Shown: positions 16,232-24,197, numbered from the stretch's first letter. The stretch is 35,813 bases of DNA from Solidesulfovibrio aerotolerans (GCF_009856865.1 NZ_WVUD01000038.1:1-35813), one strand, 5' to 3'. A program made the numbers and translations. The notes: generated from the sequence alone by a model not told the origin.

Positions 16232-17293
16232 ATGACCGCACAGCACGACGACCAATCCGCCACCGCTCCAGCAGCCGACAGCCAGCCCGGCGCCAAGATG
16301 CGCCAACTAACCGCCCAGCTCTATCGTCTGGCTAAGGCGCCCATCCCGGAACAGGCCCTGCGCGCCTTGCTCGACGACGTGACGGACACCCTGCGAAGCC
16401 TTGTCGAGGCAGGAGAATACGCCCCTGCCCACAAACTGGGGGCGGCGGCAAAATCCCTACGCCTGCCCGTGCGCAATTTGGATCTGTGGCGTTCTCTGGT
16501 TTTCGCGGGCCAGGGTGATCCATTGGCCGCCCGGGAGTCTCTCAAGGAAGAACTGCGCTATTTCCCGGACAACGACGCGGCCAGGCACATGCTGGAATTA
16601 CTCGATTCCCAACACGACCACGAGGAGGCCGCCGGATTGGATCCGGAACTGTCCACCGTCCTGCCGGTTATCCGCTCCTACACCATGGTCGGTCTGCCCC
16701 GGCTCAAGTCACTTTTTGCCCTGGCCAAGCATGCCTGTCTGGCGGACATCCCCGGGGATTTCGCCGAATGTGGCGTGGCTGGCGGCGGCTCAAGCGCCCT
16801 TTTGGCCTTCGTGATCCGACGCTTCAGCCGCCGGGCCAGGGTCCTTTACTGCTTCGACACCTTTTCCGGCATGCCCGACCCCGGTCCTCAGGACACCCAC
16901 CAGGGCACCAACGCCCAGGACAGTGGATGGGGTGCCGGCACGTGCGCGGCCCCGGTGGAAAGCCTGTACGCTGTCTGCCGCCGGATCGGGGTAGACGATC
17001 TCATTCGCCCGGTTCCGGGCTTTTTCAAGGACACGCTGCCCGCCGCCGCCGCCAGCATCCCTGCCCTGGCCATGCTCCACATGGACGGCGACTGGTACGA
17101 TTCAACCAGGGACATCCTGGTCAATCTCTTTGACTTGGTCACGCCGGGCAGCCCGATCCAAGTGGATGACTTCGGTTACTGGGAAGGATGCGACCAGGCC
17201 CTAGCCGATTTCACGGCCGCGCGCGGACTCTCGCTGTCTCTGCGGCGCATTCCCGGCGGCGTAGGGGCGGTCTTTTTCAAGCCTGTCGCATAA
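16232..17293 (+). CDS. TylF/MycF-family O-methyltransferase
   Basis: 353 residues. An N-terminal helical extension (about 1-140, TPR-like in character) precedes the catalytic domain. Family motifs: DFAECGVAGGGSSALLA (SAM binding, about 176-192), CFDTFSGMPDP (about 207), HMDGDWYDSTRDIL (metal-binding acidic residues, about 283) and QVDDFGYWEGC (about 309). Characterised relatives methylate sugar hydroxyls on macrolides, and homologues are frequent in polysaccharide loci. It therefore probably caps or decorates a glycan. It is isolated between debris and IS copy F, so its original neighbours are unknown. Confidence 0.85.
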   Translation: MTAQHDDQSATAPAADSQPGAKMRQLTAQLYRLAKAPIPEQALRALLDDVTDTLRSLVEAGEYAPAHKLGAAAKSLRLPVRNLDLWRSLVFAGQGDPLAARESLKEELRYFPDNDAARHMLELLDSQHDHEEAAGLDPELSTVLPVIRSYTMVGLPRLKSLFALAKHACLADIPGDFAECGVAGGGSSALLAFVIRRFSRRARVLYCFDTFSGMPDPGPQDTHQGTNAQDSGWGAGTCAAPVESLYAVCRRIGVDDLIRPVPGFFKDTLPAAAASIPALAMLHMDGDWYDSTRDILVNLFDLVTPGSPIQVDDFGYWEGCDQALADFTAARGLSLSLRRIPGGVGAVFFKPVA

Positions 17294-17324
17294 ACCCCGG
17301 CTTGCGAAAGACACTTCGTGATCG

Positions 17325-17357
17325 GCGACAATTACTCCTGAGCATCAGCGACAATTA
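17325..17357. repeat. Direct repeat GCGACAATTA (x2)
   Basis: GCGACAATTA occurs at 17325-17334 and 17348-17357, 23 bases apart, between the TylF-type gene and IS copy F. Short repeats of this type are found at the ends of IS21-like elements, and an IstB remnant occurs at 6186. The link is only suggestive. Confidence 0.35.
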
Positions 17358-17386
17358 GAATTGTGCATCCACCTCCCCTTGGAGGC

Positions 17387-18183
17387 TGTATGGTAGGGCA
17401 TCTTGGGATCACGCAGCCAGGCGAGCGCCGGCGACTTCGGCCCAGGTATCGAAGGCTTGGGCTCGGACGGTTCGGTAGTCGGCGACGGAGCGGTGGTCTC
17501 GGCGAAGGTGGAAGAGGTTGGCGATCGGGTCGTGGATGGAGAGAAATAGTTGGACTTGGCGAGCCGACTTGAAGCGTTTCATCTGCCGTTCTCGTCGCCT
17601 CGTCGGCTGGTGAGAGTTCTCGGCTCGATTGTTGAGACCCTTGTGCTGACGATGTTCGACGCCGGGCATGGTTTCGCGCTTGGCGGCGGCGTAGCTTTTA
17701 AGCTTGTCGGTCACCAGCACCCGTGGCTCCACACCCAGCCTCTTGAGCAGCTTTCGCAGCAGCCGCTTGGCCGCCTTCGCATCCCGCCGGCTCTGGACCA
17801 GCGCGTCAAGGACGAAGCCATCCTTGTCCACAGCCCGCCAGAGAGAGTGGCGCTTGCCGCCGATGGCCAGGACGACCTCATCCAGGTGCCATTTGTCGCC
17901 CCGGCGCGGTGCCCGTCGGCGCAGGGTGTTGGCGATATCGCGGCCGAATTTCAGCCCCCACTGCCGGACCGTCTCATAGCTGACCGTGATACCCCGTGCC
18001 GCCAGCATTTCCTCAACCATTCGCAGACTCAGCGGAAAGCGGAAGTACAGCCAGACAGCGGTCGAAATGACCTCGGCGGGGTAGCGATAACCGGCAAAAC
18101 GGGGATTAGGGTGCGTCGACATGCGGCTCAATACCCGGATGCGACGTTTCAAGCAACCTCTCGGCCGACAAGTTGACGGTGCC
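17387..18183 (-). mobile_element. IS6-family insertion sequence, copy F (one end missing)
   Basis: Homology starts at about 17387 inside the transposase-distal region, so roughly the outer 45 bases including the terminal repeat are missing there. The other end is complete (GACGGTGCC finishing at 18183). The transposase is intact, but the element cannot transpose by itself with one end. Confidence 0.88.
17409..18131 (-). CDS. IS6-family DDE transposase (copy F, intact)
   Basis: 240 residues from the conserved TTG start (an in-frame ATG lies 21 bases further upstream). The full basic loop RRRAPRRGDKWHLDEV, WRAVDKDG, VTDKL and RAENSH are all present. It could act in trans on the other copies, since the ends are near-identical. 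Confidence 0.88.
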   Translation of the reverse strand: MSRMSTHPNPRFAGYRYPAEVISTAVWLYFRFPLSLRMVEEMLAARGITVSYETVRQWGLKFGRDIANTLRRRAPRRGDKWHLDEVVLAIGGKRHSLWRAVDKDGFVLDALVQSRRDAKAAKRLLRKLLKRLGVEPRVLVTDKLKSYAAAKRETMPGVEHRQHKGLNNRAENSHQPTRRRERQMKRFKSARQVQLFLSIHDPIANLFHLRRDHRSVADYRTVRAQAFDTWAEVAGARLAA

Positions 18184-18188
18184 GCGGC

Positions 18189-18485
18189 CTAGTATCCGGA
18201 TTCTTTCTGGTGGCGCACGGCTAGCACCAGGATAATTTCGGCGTGAACCTCGTAGACCAGCACATATCCGGACACGCCGAATGGGATAAGGAATTCTCGG
18301 TGTTCCGGGTCTAAATCGTCAGCAGGCCGGCCGGCGCTTGGAAACTTTTTCAGAATAGCAGCTTGTTTCCTGATGGTTCCCACTGCGGCCTTCGCCGCGT
18401 CTCTGTCCTTTTCGGCAAGGAAACGGTAGGCCCGCTGAACTCCCAGGAGGGCATAAGGCGACCACACCAACTTTAAACGTGGCAT
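18189..18485 (-). CDS. ParE/RelE-superfamily toxin
   Basis: 98 residues, typical length. Family pattern: LVWSPYALLGVQRAYRFLAE at the N-terminus, KKFPSAGRPADDL in the middle, and a C-terminal YVLVYEVHAEIILVLAVRHQ ending in a conserved basic residue. ParE members poison DNA gyrase while RelE members cleave mRNA. The ParE side is favoured by the P-xxGRP-x-D motif. It overlaps the antitoxin gene by 13 bases, and its stop is five bases from IS copy F. Confidence 0.82.
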   Translation of the reverse strand: MPRLKLVWSPYALLGVQRAYRFLAEKDRDAAKAAVGTIRKQAAILKKFPSAGRPADDLDPEHREFLIPFGVSGYVLVYEVHAEIILVLAVRHQKESGY

Positions 18486-18766
18486 TTAGGCGGCTCCACA
18501 TCGTTGCCCGCTTCGAGTTCAGCAAGCCAAGCATCCGCCTCTTCCGCAGTCACATGCAGCCCCGTAAGCATAAATTCATCATGCGCGGCCCTGGCTTCCT
18601 GGCGCAAGGATTCCCGCTGTTCTTCTCTGGTTACATACGTTTCAAGCGCTTGAAGCATGAGTGAGTGAGGAGTTCGTTTCCGAACTTTCGCAAGATTTTG
18701 CAGCCGATCCCGCAATTCCACGGGAAGTTTAATACTTGTAGGCGTTGAATGAGTTTGCGTCTGCAT
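18473..18766 (-). CDS. Ribbon-helix-helix (CopG-type) antitoxin
   Basis: 97 residues. The N-terminal TSIKLPVELRDRLQNLAKVR then KRTPHSLMLQALETYV is a ribbon-helix-helix DNA-binding fold. The acidic C-terminal half (EEADAWLAELEAGNDVEPP) would wrap the toxin. The ATG at 18766 has AGGAGGGT six bases upstream on the minus strand. It precedes and overlaps the toxin, as in parDE operons, and probably represses its own promoter. Confidence 0.82.
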   Translation of the reverse strand: MQTQTHSTPTSIKLPVELRDRLQNLAKVRKRTPHSLMLQALETYVTREEQRESLRQEARAAHDEFMLTGLHVTAEEADAWLAELEAGNDVEPPKCHV

Positions 18767-18781
18767 GGTGACACCCTCCTG

Positions 18782-18817
18782 GGTAGTATTTTTAACTACT
18801 AATCACTACCTAGTCAA
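18782..18817 (-). promoter_or_regulatory. Toxin-antitoxin promoter and probable operator
   Basis: On the minus strand TTGACT is followed after 17 bases by TAAAAA, a fair sigma-70 pair. The -10 side overlaps an inverted repeat GTAGT-N7-ACTAC, and a further TAGT repeat lies between the boxes. Short repeats over the -10 are what RHH antitoxins normally bind, so autoregulation is likely. Confidence 0.55.
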
Positions 18818-18841
18818 GCTGGAGATTGGCAACGGACTTTT

Positions 18842-19529
18842 GGCACCGTCAACTTGTTTGGGCCGGTTTGCACAGAGGGCGTCGAAATGGGTACAGCTGG
18901 GCATGCCAGGATCACGCAGCCAGGCGAGCGCCGGCGACTTTGGCCCAGATATCGAAGGCTTGGGCTCGGGCGGTTCGGTAGTCGGCGACGGAGCGGTGGT
19001 CTCGGCGAAGGTGAAAGAGGTTGGCGATCGGGTCGTGGATGGAGAGAAAACGTTGGACTTGGCGAGCCGACTTGAAGCGTTTCATCTGCCGTTCTCGTCG
19101 CCTCGTCGGCTGATGGGAATTCTCGGCTCGATTGTTAAGCCCCTTGTGCTGACGATGTTCGACGCCGGGCATGGTTTCGCGCTTGGCAGCGGCGTAGCTC
19201 TTCAGCTTGTCGGTCACCAGCACCCGTGGCTCCACCCCTTGCCTCTTGAGCAGCTTTCGCAGCGGCGCAGTCTGTTGGCGATATCGCGGCCGAATTTCAG
19301 CCCCCACTGGCGGACCGTCTCATAGCTGACCGTGATGCCCCGTGCCGCCAGCATTTCCTCAACCATTCGCAGACTCAGCGGAAAGCGGAAGTACAGCCAG
19401 ACAGCGGTCGAAATGACCTCGGCGGGGTAGCGATAACCGGCAAAACGGGGATTAGGGTGCGTCGGCATGCGGCTCAATACCCGGAAGAGACGTTTTCAGC
19501 AACTTCTCGGCCGACAAGTTGACGGTGCC
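18842..19529 (-). mobile_element. IS6-family insertion sequence, copy G (internal deletion)
   Basis: Both ends are complete (18842 and 19529) but the element is only 688 bp, about 140 bp shorter than its relatives. The missing part is inside the transposase, with the junction near 19262. It may still be mobilised in trans. Its right end is fused into the coding sequence of the membrane protein at 19452-21896. Confidence 0.9.
18912..19477 (-). pseudogene. IS6-family transposase, internally deleted (copy G)
   Basis: The N-terminal part (MSRMPTHPNPRFAGYRYPAE to FGRDIANRLRR) runs into an out-of-frame junction. The C-terminal part (LRKLLKRQGVEPRVLVTDKL onward) resumes in another frame. The first catalytic Asp (LDEV) and WRAVDKDG are lost. 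Confidence 0.88.
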
Positions 19530-21896
19530 CGTCCGGGGCGTCAACACAAAATCCTGTAGTAAAGCCGCTACGGGCCGGCCGCCGTGAATGCCTGACGGCC
19601 CCTGCCAGGTCTTGAAGTCGAACTCCAGAATGTTGCGGCCGGCGACCGTTGTGAAAGGCAGCGTCGCCTCGACCACGTCCCCTGCTTTGGCAAAAAAAAG
19701 GACGTCCATTGCATGGCCGTTGACGGATACCTGCACTTCCTGGCTTGGAAAAGGACTGGAGAGCCGCAGGAACACACGCATCTGCCGTCTGTCGACAAGG
19801 TCGAAGGCTATGGCCGCCTGAGGCCCCAGCAGCCAACGCCAACTGGTTTCCCTGACGCCCTGGGGCATTTCGACGTTGTCGCAGGCAAACAGCGCCGCAC
19901 CCCTTTCGCTCCCAAATCGTGGGAAACTCGCCGCGACGAGGCCTTTGTCCCTGGAGTAAAAGTGTGTTTGCCCGAGTCCGGGGGAGGTCATAAACGGCGT
20001 CTTCCCGTCCAGACAGGCGCTCTGCCCGATGACGGTGAGCAGGTCACGTTCGTCTGCGGCCTGCTGTAACGTCTGGCACGGCACAACAGCGCCAGCCGCA
20101 AGGCCCGCCGGGGTTTCTGTCTGCGCCGGGGCCACCTCCCAGCGCAGTTTGTCCAGCATCACAAAGTGGGGAAATACCACGGCGTTTCGCCCGGCGACGA
20201 GCAGCCCCAGCCCCGAAAAGCCGTATTGCCCCAATCTGTGGAAATCCACACCCGTCTGGCGCTCATAGTGTTCCGCACGGTCCAGGCTCTGGCGCACCCA
20301 CCAGGGGAACTCCTCCACCTTGCCCCAAAGCGTCAGGGGGTCTGGCGCGATGCAGGCGTGATGCGCGTTGCCCAGTGCCGCATACAGCAAGCCAAGCATG
20401 GAGATAACGGCGACGGTGCGTAGTGCTGCAGCCCACCGGCCCAAATCTCGTAAGAACAAAGCCAGGGCAGGTAGGGTCGTCACCAGAACCATGGAAAAAA
20501 AACGTAGATTCCAGGGCATCCAGCCCCAAAACCAAGACATGAGTCCGAAGGTCGTCAGTGTGACAAGGGCTGAACGGAACGCGAAGTCGTAATGGTGAAA
20601 CAGGGCACCGATGGTGGCGGCCAGGGCGAGAAGAAAAACAGGCGTCCCAAATCCTGAAAAATCCTCTAAGGGTAGGATAGGATTGCGAAATTCCGCTGCA
20701 AAGGACATGTGCCCGCCAAGGCCCGCCCGGTCGCCAAGCACGGCATCGTGAAACCGTACGGCCATCTGCCTCCAGCCTTCGCCGGGGATGTCGACCAGTT
20801 GCAAGCCGTACCGAAACGCATTGTACGCCGCGCCGGCCAGACCGTCGGGATTGCCATGGGCGGCCACGGTTTCCCTGGGGCCCAGGGGAGAGCCGAAATC
20901 CTGCGCGGTGCGCCAAGCGAACCCAGCCAGGAAGAGGGCGCAAAGGAGCGCAGCCGCGACTAAACCGGCTCGCGCCGGGCCGGGAAGCGGGTTCTTGTCC
21001 GGGGCGTCGCTCCGCCAAATCCGCCACAGCGGCCAGCCAAAACACACCACGAACGCGGCAATGAAAAAGACGAAGTATGTCTTCACCGACACCCCGTACA
21101 CGGCTGTCAGCAGGAGAAAGTACCATTGAAAACGTTTGCGGCCGCAGCCTTCGTACAGCAGTTCGTACGTGGCCAGGAAAAACGCCAGGGCCATGGCGGC
21201 CAGAGGGATGTCGTTTTTGACGGAAACGGCCTGGAGTACAAAGAGTTTGGCTGAGGCCGCCAGCAGACTGGCGACAAAGGCCACGTCCGGCCTTCGGCTT
21301 ATGCGCAGACTTAGGCTATATGACACGACGATAATGCACAGATAGCTGAGATAACACCAGGCAGAGAGTCCATAGTCCGAATGGAAGCGAAGGTTGGCAT
21401 AATGCAGGATGTCAAAGCCTATTGGGAAAATTCGCTGGCGGATGTCGTTGTAGTGTGCTGGAAAAAGCGTATTTTCTTGCTGCATCATAAAGATGCGGGG
21501 GAGATTGTAGCACAGTCCATCCTGGCTTGCTGGTGGAACAAATACGGCCTGGACGGCCAGATAGGCCAGGGACGCCAAAAACAGCCAGACCAGATACCGC
21601 GTATATGACTGGCGAAATGCACGAAACGCCGCACGAAAGGGAGTAAGGCCCGTGTGCGATCGGGCAAGCCCCCACCCGCACCCGCAGATGACCAGGGCCT
21701 CGCCGATGAGTGTTGCCTCCGGACGGCCCAAGGCAAAGGCCCCTTCGATGATGAGGGCATAAACGGCCATGGCCAGGAGGATGGCGTAGGCGAAGCAGGA
21801 CCCCGGGCGCAGTCGCAAGCCGGCAAGCAGCACGGCCAAAGCGGCCACGACGAACAGGATTCCCGCCAGGACTGCAAGGGAAAGCACCAAGGTCAT
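19452..21896 (-). CDS. Multi-pass membrane protein, GT-C glycosyltransferase-like, with IS-derived C-terminus
   Basis: About 814 residues from the ATG at 21896 (AGGAA seven bases upstream; ATG 21911 is possible). The N-terminal 500 residues hold roughly a dozen hydrophobic helices. Asp126 in SQDGLCYNLPR sits in the first large periplasmic loop, the pattern of lipid-phosphosugar-dependent GT-C enzymes (DxxxYHLPR-like). The C-terminal 300 residues are soluble and may be a beta-domain. The native frame ends at 19530; the last 26 codons and the stop come from IS copy G, so the true C-terminus is lost. The enzyme would transfer sugar or act in glycan assembly in the inner membrane. Family assignment is by pattern only. 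Confidence 0.68.
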   Translation of the reverse strand: MTLVLSLAVLAGILFVVAALAVLLAGLRLRPGSCFAYAILLAMAVYALIIEGAFALGRPEATLIGEALVICGCGWGLARSHTGLTPFRAAFRAFRQSYTRYLVWLFLASLAYLAVQAVFVPPASQDGLCYNLPRIFMMQQENTLFPAHYNDIRQRIFPIGFDILHYANLRFHSDYGLSAWCYLSYLCIIVVSYSLSLRISRRPDVAFVASLLAASAKLFVLQAVSVKNDIPLAAMALAFFLATYELLYEGCGRKRFQWYFLLLTAVYGVSVKTYFVFFIAAFVVCFGWPLWRIWRSDAPDKNPLPGPARAGLVAAALLCALFLAGFAWRTAQDFGSPLGPRETVAAHGNPDGLAGAAYNAFRYGLQLVDIPGEGWRQMAVRFHDAVLGDRAGLGGHMSFAAEFRNPILPLEDFSGFGTPVFLLALAATIGALFHHYDFAFRSALVTLTTFGLMSWFWGWMPWNLRFFSMVLVTTLPALALFLRDLGRWAAALRTVAVISMLGLLYAALGNAHHACIAPDPLTLWGKVEEFPWWVRQSLDRAEHYERQTGVDFHRLGQYGFSGLGLLVAGRNAVVFPHFVMLDKLRWEVAPAQTETPAGLAAGAVVPCQTLQQAADERDLLTVIGQSACLDGKTPFMTSPGLGQTHFYSRDKGLVAASFPRFGSERGAALFACDNVEMPQGVRETSWRWLLGPQAAIAFDLVDRRQMRVFLRLSSPFPSQEVQVSVNGHAMDVLFFAKAGDVVEATLPFTTVAGRNILEFDFKTWQGPSGIHGGRPVAALLQDFVLTPRTGTVNLSAEKLLKTSLPGIEPHADAP

Positions 21897-21996
21897 CAAT
21901 TGTTCCTGCATTTCGTTGCGGCTCTGGTCATCGCTTCTGCCCCGGCCGTGATGGAAAAAAGCGATCAGCCGGCTGCCCCCGAGGGGGGGCTGCGGC

Positions 21997-22841
21997 GGCA
22001 CCGTCAACTTGTTTGGGCCGGTTTGCACATAGGGCACCGCAATGTGTCTGGCTGTGCATGCCAGGATCACGCAGCCAAGCGAGCGCCGGCGACTTTGGCC
22101 CAGGTTTCGAAGGCTTGGGCCCGGGCGGTTCGGTAGTCGGCGACAGGTCGGTGGTCTCGACGAAGGTGGAAGAGGTTGGCGATCGGGTCGTGGATGGAGA
22201 GAAATAGTTGGACTTGGCGAGCCGACTTGAAGCGTTTCATCTGCCGTCCTCGTCGCCTCGTCGGCTGGTGAGAGTTCTCGGCTCGATTGTTGAGACCCTT
22301 GTGCTGACGATGTTCGACGCCGGGCATGGTTTCGCGCTTGGCGGCGGCGTAGCTCTTGAGCTTGTCGGTCACCAGCACCCGTGGCTCCACCCCTTGCCTC
22401 TTGAGCAGCTTTCGCAGCAGCCGCTTGGCCGCCTTCGCATCCCGCCGGCTCTGGACCAGCACGTCAAGGACGAAGCCATCCTTGTCTACAGCCCGCCAAA
22501 GATACTGGCGCTTACCGCCGATGGCCAGGACGACCTCATCCAGGAGCCATTTGTCGCCCCGGCGCGGTGCTCGTCGGCGCAGGGTGTTGGCGATATCGCG
22601 GCCGAATTTCAGCCCCCACTGCCGGACCGTCTCATAGCTGACCGTGATACCCCGTGCCGTCAGCATTTCCTCAACCATTCGCAGGCTCAGCGGAAAGCGG
22701 AAGTACAGCCACACGGCAGTCGAAATGACTTCGGCAGGGTAGCGATAGCCGGCAAAGTGAGGATTAGGGTGCGTCGACATGCGGCTCAATACCCGGACGC
22801 GACGTTTCAAGCAACCTCTCGGCCGACAAGTTGACGGTACC
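21997..22841 (-). mobile_element. IS6-family insertion sequence, copy H (intact)
   Basis: 845 bp between GGCACCGTCAACTTGT at 21997 and the GGTACC-tipped end at 22841. It stands 100 bp upstream of the membrane protein start and 9 bp downstream of the stop of the winged-helix gene. The flanks gctgcggc and agcgccgc differ. Confidence 0.9.
22067..22789 (-). CDS. IS6-family DDE transposase (copy H, intact)
   Basis: 240 residues from the conserved TTG. A longer frame continues upstream through the IS end without meaning. All catalytic segments are intact (LLDEV, VTDKL, RAENSH). Tryptophan 81 of the other copies is replaced (KWLLDEV), and QPTRRRGRQ differs by one residue. Confidence 0.88.
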   Translation of the reverse strand: MSRMSTHPNPHFAGYRYPAEVISTAVWLYFRFPLSLRMVEEMLTARGITVSYETVRQWGLKFGRDIANTLRRRAPRRGDKWLLDEVVLAIGGKRQYLWRAVDKDGFVLDVLVQSRRDAKAAKRLLRKLLKRQGVEPRVLVTDKLKSYAAAKRETMPGVEHRQHKGLNNRAENSHQPTRRRGRQMKRFKSARQVQLFLSIHDPIANLFHLRRDHRPVADYRTARAQAFETWAKVAGARLAA

Positions 22842-22850
22842 AGCGCCGCC

Positions 22851-24182
22851 TCAGTCAGGCTCCCCGATCTTGGCCCACACGTTACGCAACCACGTTTCCT
22901 CCGGCCCTCTCCGTCCCTCCAGGGCCTTTTCCCGTGCATCCCGGGTCAACCCTCCAACCCAGGCCCGAAAACGTTCCTGCCGCGCTTTTTCGCGGGCTCT
23001 CGCCAGCGCCCACTCCATTTCCTCGGTGCGGATTTTAGCGTCGATCTCTGCCTGCTCCTCGGCGCTAAGGTACCCGGAAGGACGCCGGTAACTGCCCAGC
23101 CCGGCCAAGGAACGAAACACCCAGGCGCACGGATCGGCCACAGGCTGGCCCGTCTTGTCCAGCATCTTCCCCTCGGCCAGTTCCCATTCGGCGTAATCAA
23201 GCCCTTGCACGACCCGTTCCGGACTTTTACCGCGTTCCGCCAGGGCGGCGTAAATCTGTTCGAGTTGCTCAAGTCCGAACCCGGCACGGGAGAGCGTGGG
23301 CCATGCGGTTTGCAGCGTCTCAAAAGAGATAGATAGATTCTTTCTATCTATCTTAAGAGGGGCGTTTGCTCTGTTGAATGCGACAGTTTGATTCAACTGT
23401 TGGAGTTGTCTGTTTAGCTTGTCGATTTGGTTGGTATGCTTTTCTTGTGTGTTTGATTTGTCTGCGTTGTTACGCCCCCAGGTCGCAGCCAGAGAGTCGG
23501 TTGGCGCCAGGGAAAGCGCGCGGTTGCGGCCTGCTCCCCATTGTTGTTTTTCCAACCAGCCGGCGGCGACGAACTTGTTGATGATGGTGCGCGCCGTGCC
23601 CATGGGAACGTCGGTTTCCGCAGCAATGACGGCGTATGTGGTCACTACTGGGCCTGTTTCCAGGAAGTGGGCGGCCAGGGTTTTCTGGGCGGCCGTGGCC
23701 AGGGGAAGGCGCTGCGGCAACCGCATGGCCGGGTGGGTTTGTCTGTCCGAATTGTCTGTTTTTTTAGTCTGTTTTATTTGTCTGTTTATTTTGAATGTTT
23801 TGTTTTCTTGTTCGCCTTCTCTGAGCGATTTGTCTGTTCTTTTTTTGTGTTCTTTTTTTGTGCTCGGCTCGTCTGTTTGTCTGTGTTCTTTGTCTTCTTG
23901 CTTTGTCTGTTCGACAGTTGAGTTCGTCTGTTGGATTTTTCTGATTGACTCAACTGTCGAGTTTGTCTGTTCCTCTTGTCTGTTTTTTTTGTCTGTTTTT
24001 TTTGTCTGATCGTTTTGTCTGTGCTGTTCGTCTGCTTTGTTCGTCTGCTCGCGTTTGAGGGGAAGGGGCTGGACGATGGCATCCTTGAGACACACCTCCG
24101 GGGCGGCTGGCTGCGTCGGCGATTGGCTGCCCAGGCGGCTTTGGGCGGCCTTGCGCAGGAGTTGGGTCATTGATATGGCCAT
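22851..24182 (-). CDS. Winged-helix protein with internal repeat region, probable replication initiator
   Basis: 443 residues; ATG at 24182 with GGAG upstream. Order: N-terminal 44 residues; a low-complexity linker (45-150) of 13-residue repeats such as QTKKTDKKNRQEE; a winged helix (160-228, with TYAVIAAETDVPMGTARTII as the HTH); a second repeat linker (238-272); and a helical C-terminal domain (284-443) ending in charged helices. It follows parA by 15 bp in one operon. The linkers are encoded by 13-bp DNA repeats, as if the gene contains its own binding sites, like the origin inside phage lambda O or inside RepA_N genes. Replication initiation or centromere binding are both possible. I do not recognise a named family. 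Confidence 0.6.
   Translation of the reverse strand: MAISMTQLLRKAAQSRLGSQSPTQPAAPEVCLKDAIVQPLPLKREQTNKADEQHRQNDQTKKTDKKNRQEEQTNSTVESIRKIQQTNSTVEQTKQEDKEHRQTDEPSTKKEHKKRTDKSLREGEQENKTFKINRQIKQTKKTDNSDRQTHPAMRLPQRLPLATAAQKTLAAHFLETGPVVTTYAVIAAETDVPMGTARTIINKFVAAGWLEKQQWGAGRNRALSLAPTDSLAATWGRNNADKSNTQEKHTNQIDKLNRQLQQLNQTVAFNRANAPLKIDRKNLSISFETLQTAWPTLSRAGFGLEQLEQIYAALAERGKSPERVVQGLDYAEWELAEGKMLDKTGQPVADPCAWVFRSLAGLGSYRRPSGYLSAEEQAEIDAKIRTEEMEWALARAREKARQERFRAWVGGLTRDAREKALEGRRGPEETWLRNVWAKIGEPD
23327..23353. repeat. Perfect 11-bp palindrome next to the iteron cluster
   Basis: AGATAGATAGA, loop TTCTT, TCTATCTATCT. It is AT-rich and lies 16 bases from the smaller array of 13-bp repeats inside the winged-helix gene. 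It could be a binding site, a melting region or a hairpin. Confidence 0.75.
23369..23472. repeat. Iteron-like array 2: about eight 13-bp repeats
   Basis: GTCTG-like pentamers occur at 23408 (gtctg), 23421 (gtcga), 23434 (gtatg), 23447 (gtgtg) and 23460 (gtctg), each exactly 13 bases apart. Weaker members in the same register lie at 23369 and 23395. It encodes the second linker of the protein (residues about 238-272), just after the winged helix. Confidence 0.65.
23741..24055. repeat. Iteron-like array 1: up to about 20 direct 13-bp repeats
   Basis: GTCTG occurs at 23965, 23978, 23991, 24004, 24017, 24030 and 24043, seven times at exactly 13-bp pitch; the unit is roughly GTCTGTTYTTTTT. Other members in one common register are at 23741, 23754, 23767, 23780, 23832, 23871 and 23936, with degenerate units between. 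A short offset set is at 23879, 23892 and 23905. The whole array lies in the first third of the winged-helix gene. Confidence 0.8.
23911..23960. repeat. 13-bp inverted repeat inside array 1
   Basis: TCGACAGTTGAGT (23911-23923) and ACTCAACTGTCGA (23948-23960) are exact reverse complements separated by 24 bases. Both encode the peptide NSTVE on the minus strand, using different codons. Confidence 0.75.
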
Positions 24183-24197
24183 GGCCTGCTCCGATGC

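Noticed and set aside
22067-22939. A 290-residue transposase with an N-terminal extension in copy H
   Set aside because: The extra 50 residues come from reading through the IS end and flank; the conserved TTG start gives the standard 240 residues.
23419-24009. Hydrophobic Phe/Val/Cys-rich plus-strand frame that looks like a membrane protein
   Set aside because: It is the antisense of the repeat linker; the hydrophobic pattern follows from the TTT/GTC-rich 13-bp units.
23741-24055. CRISPR array
   Set aside because: The period is 13 bp with no spacers of constant length and no cas genes; the units are direct tandem repeats.
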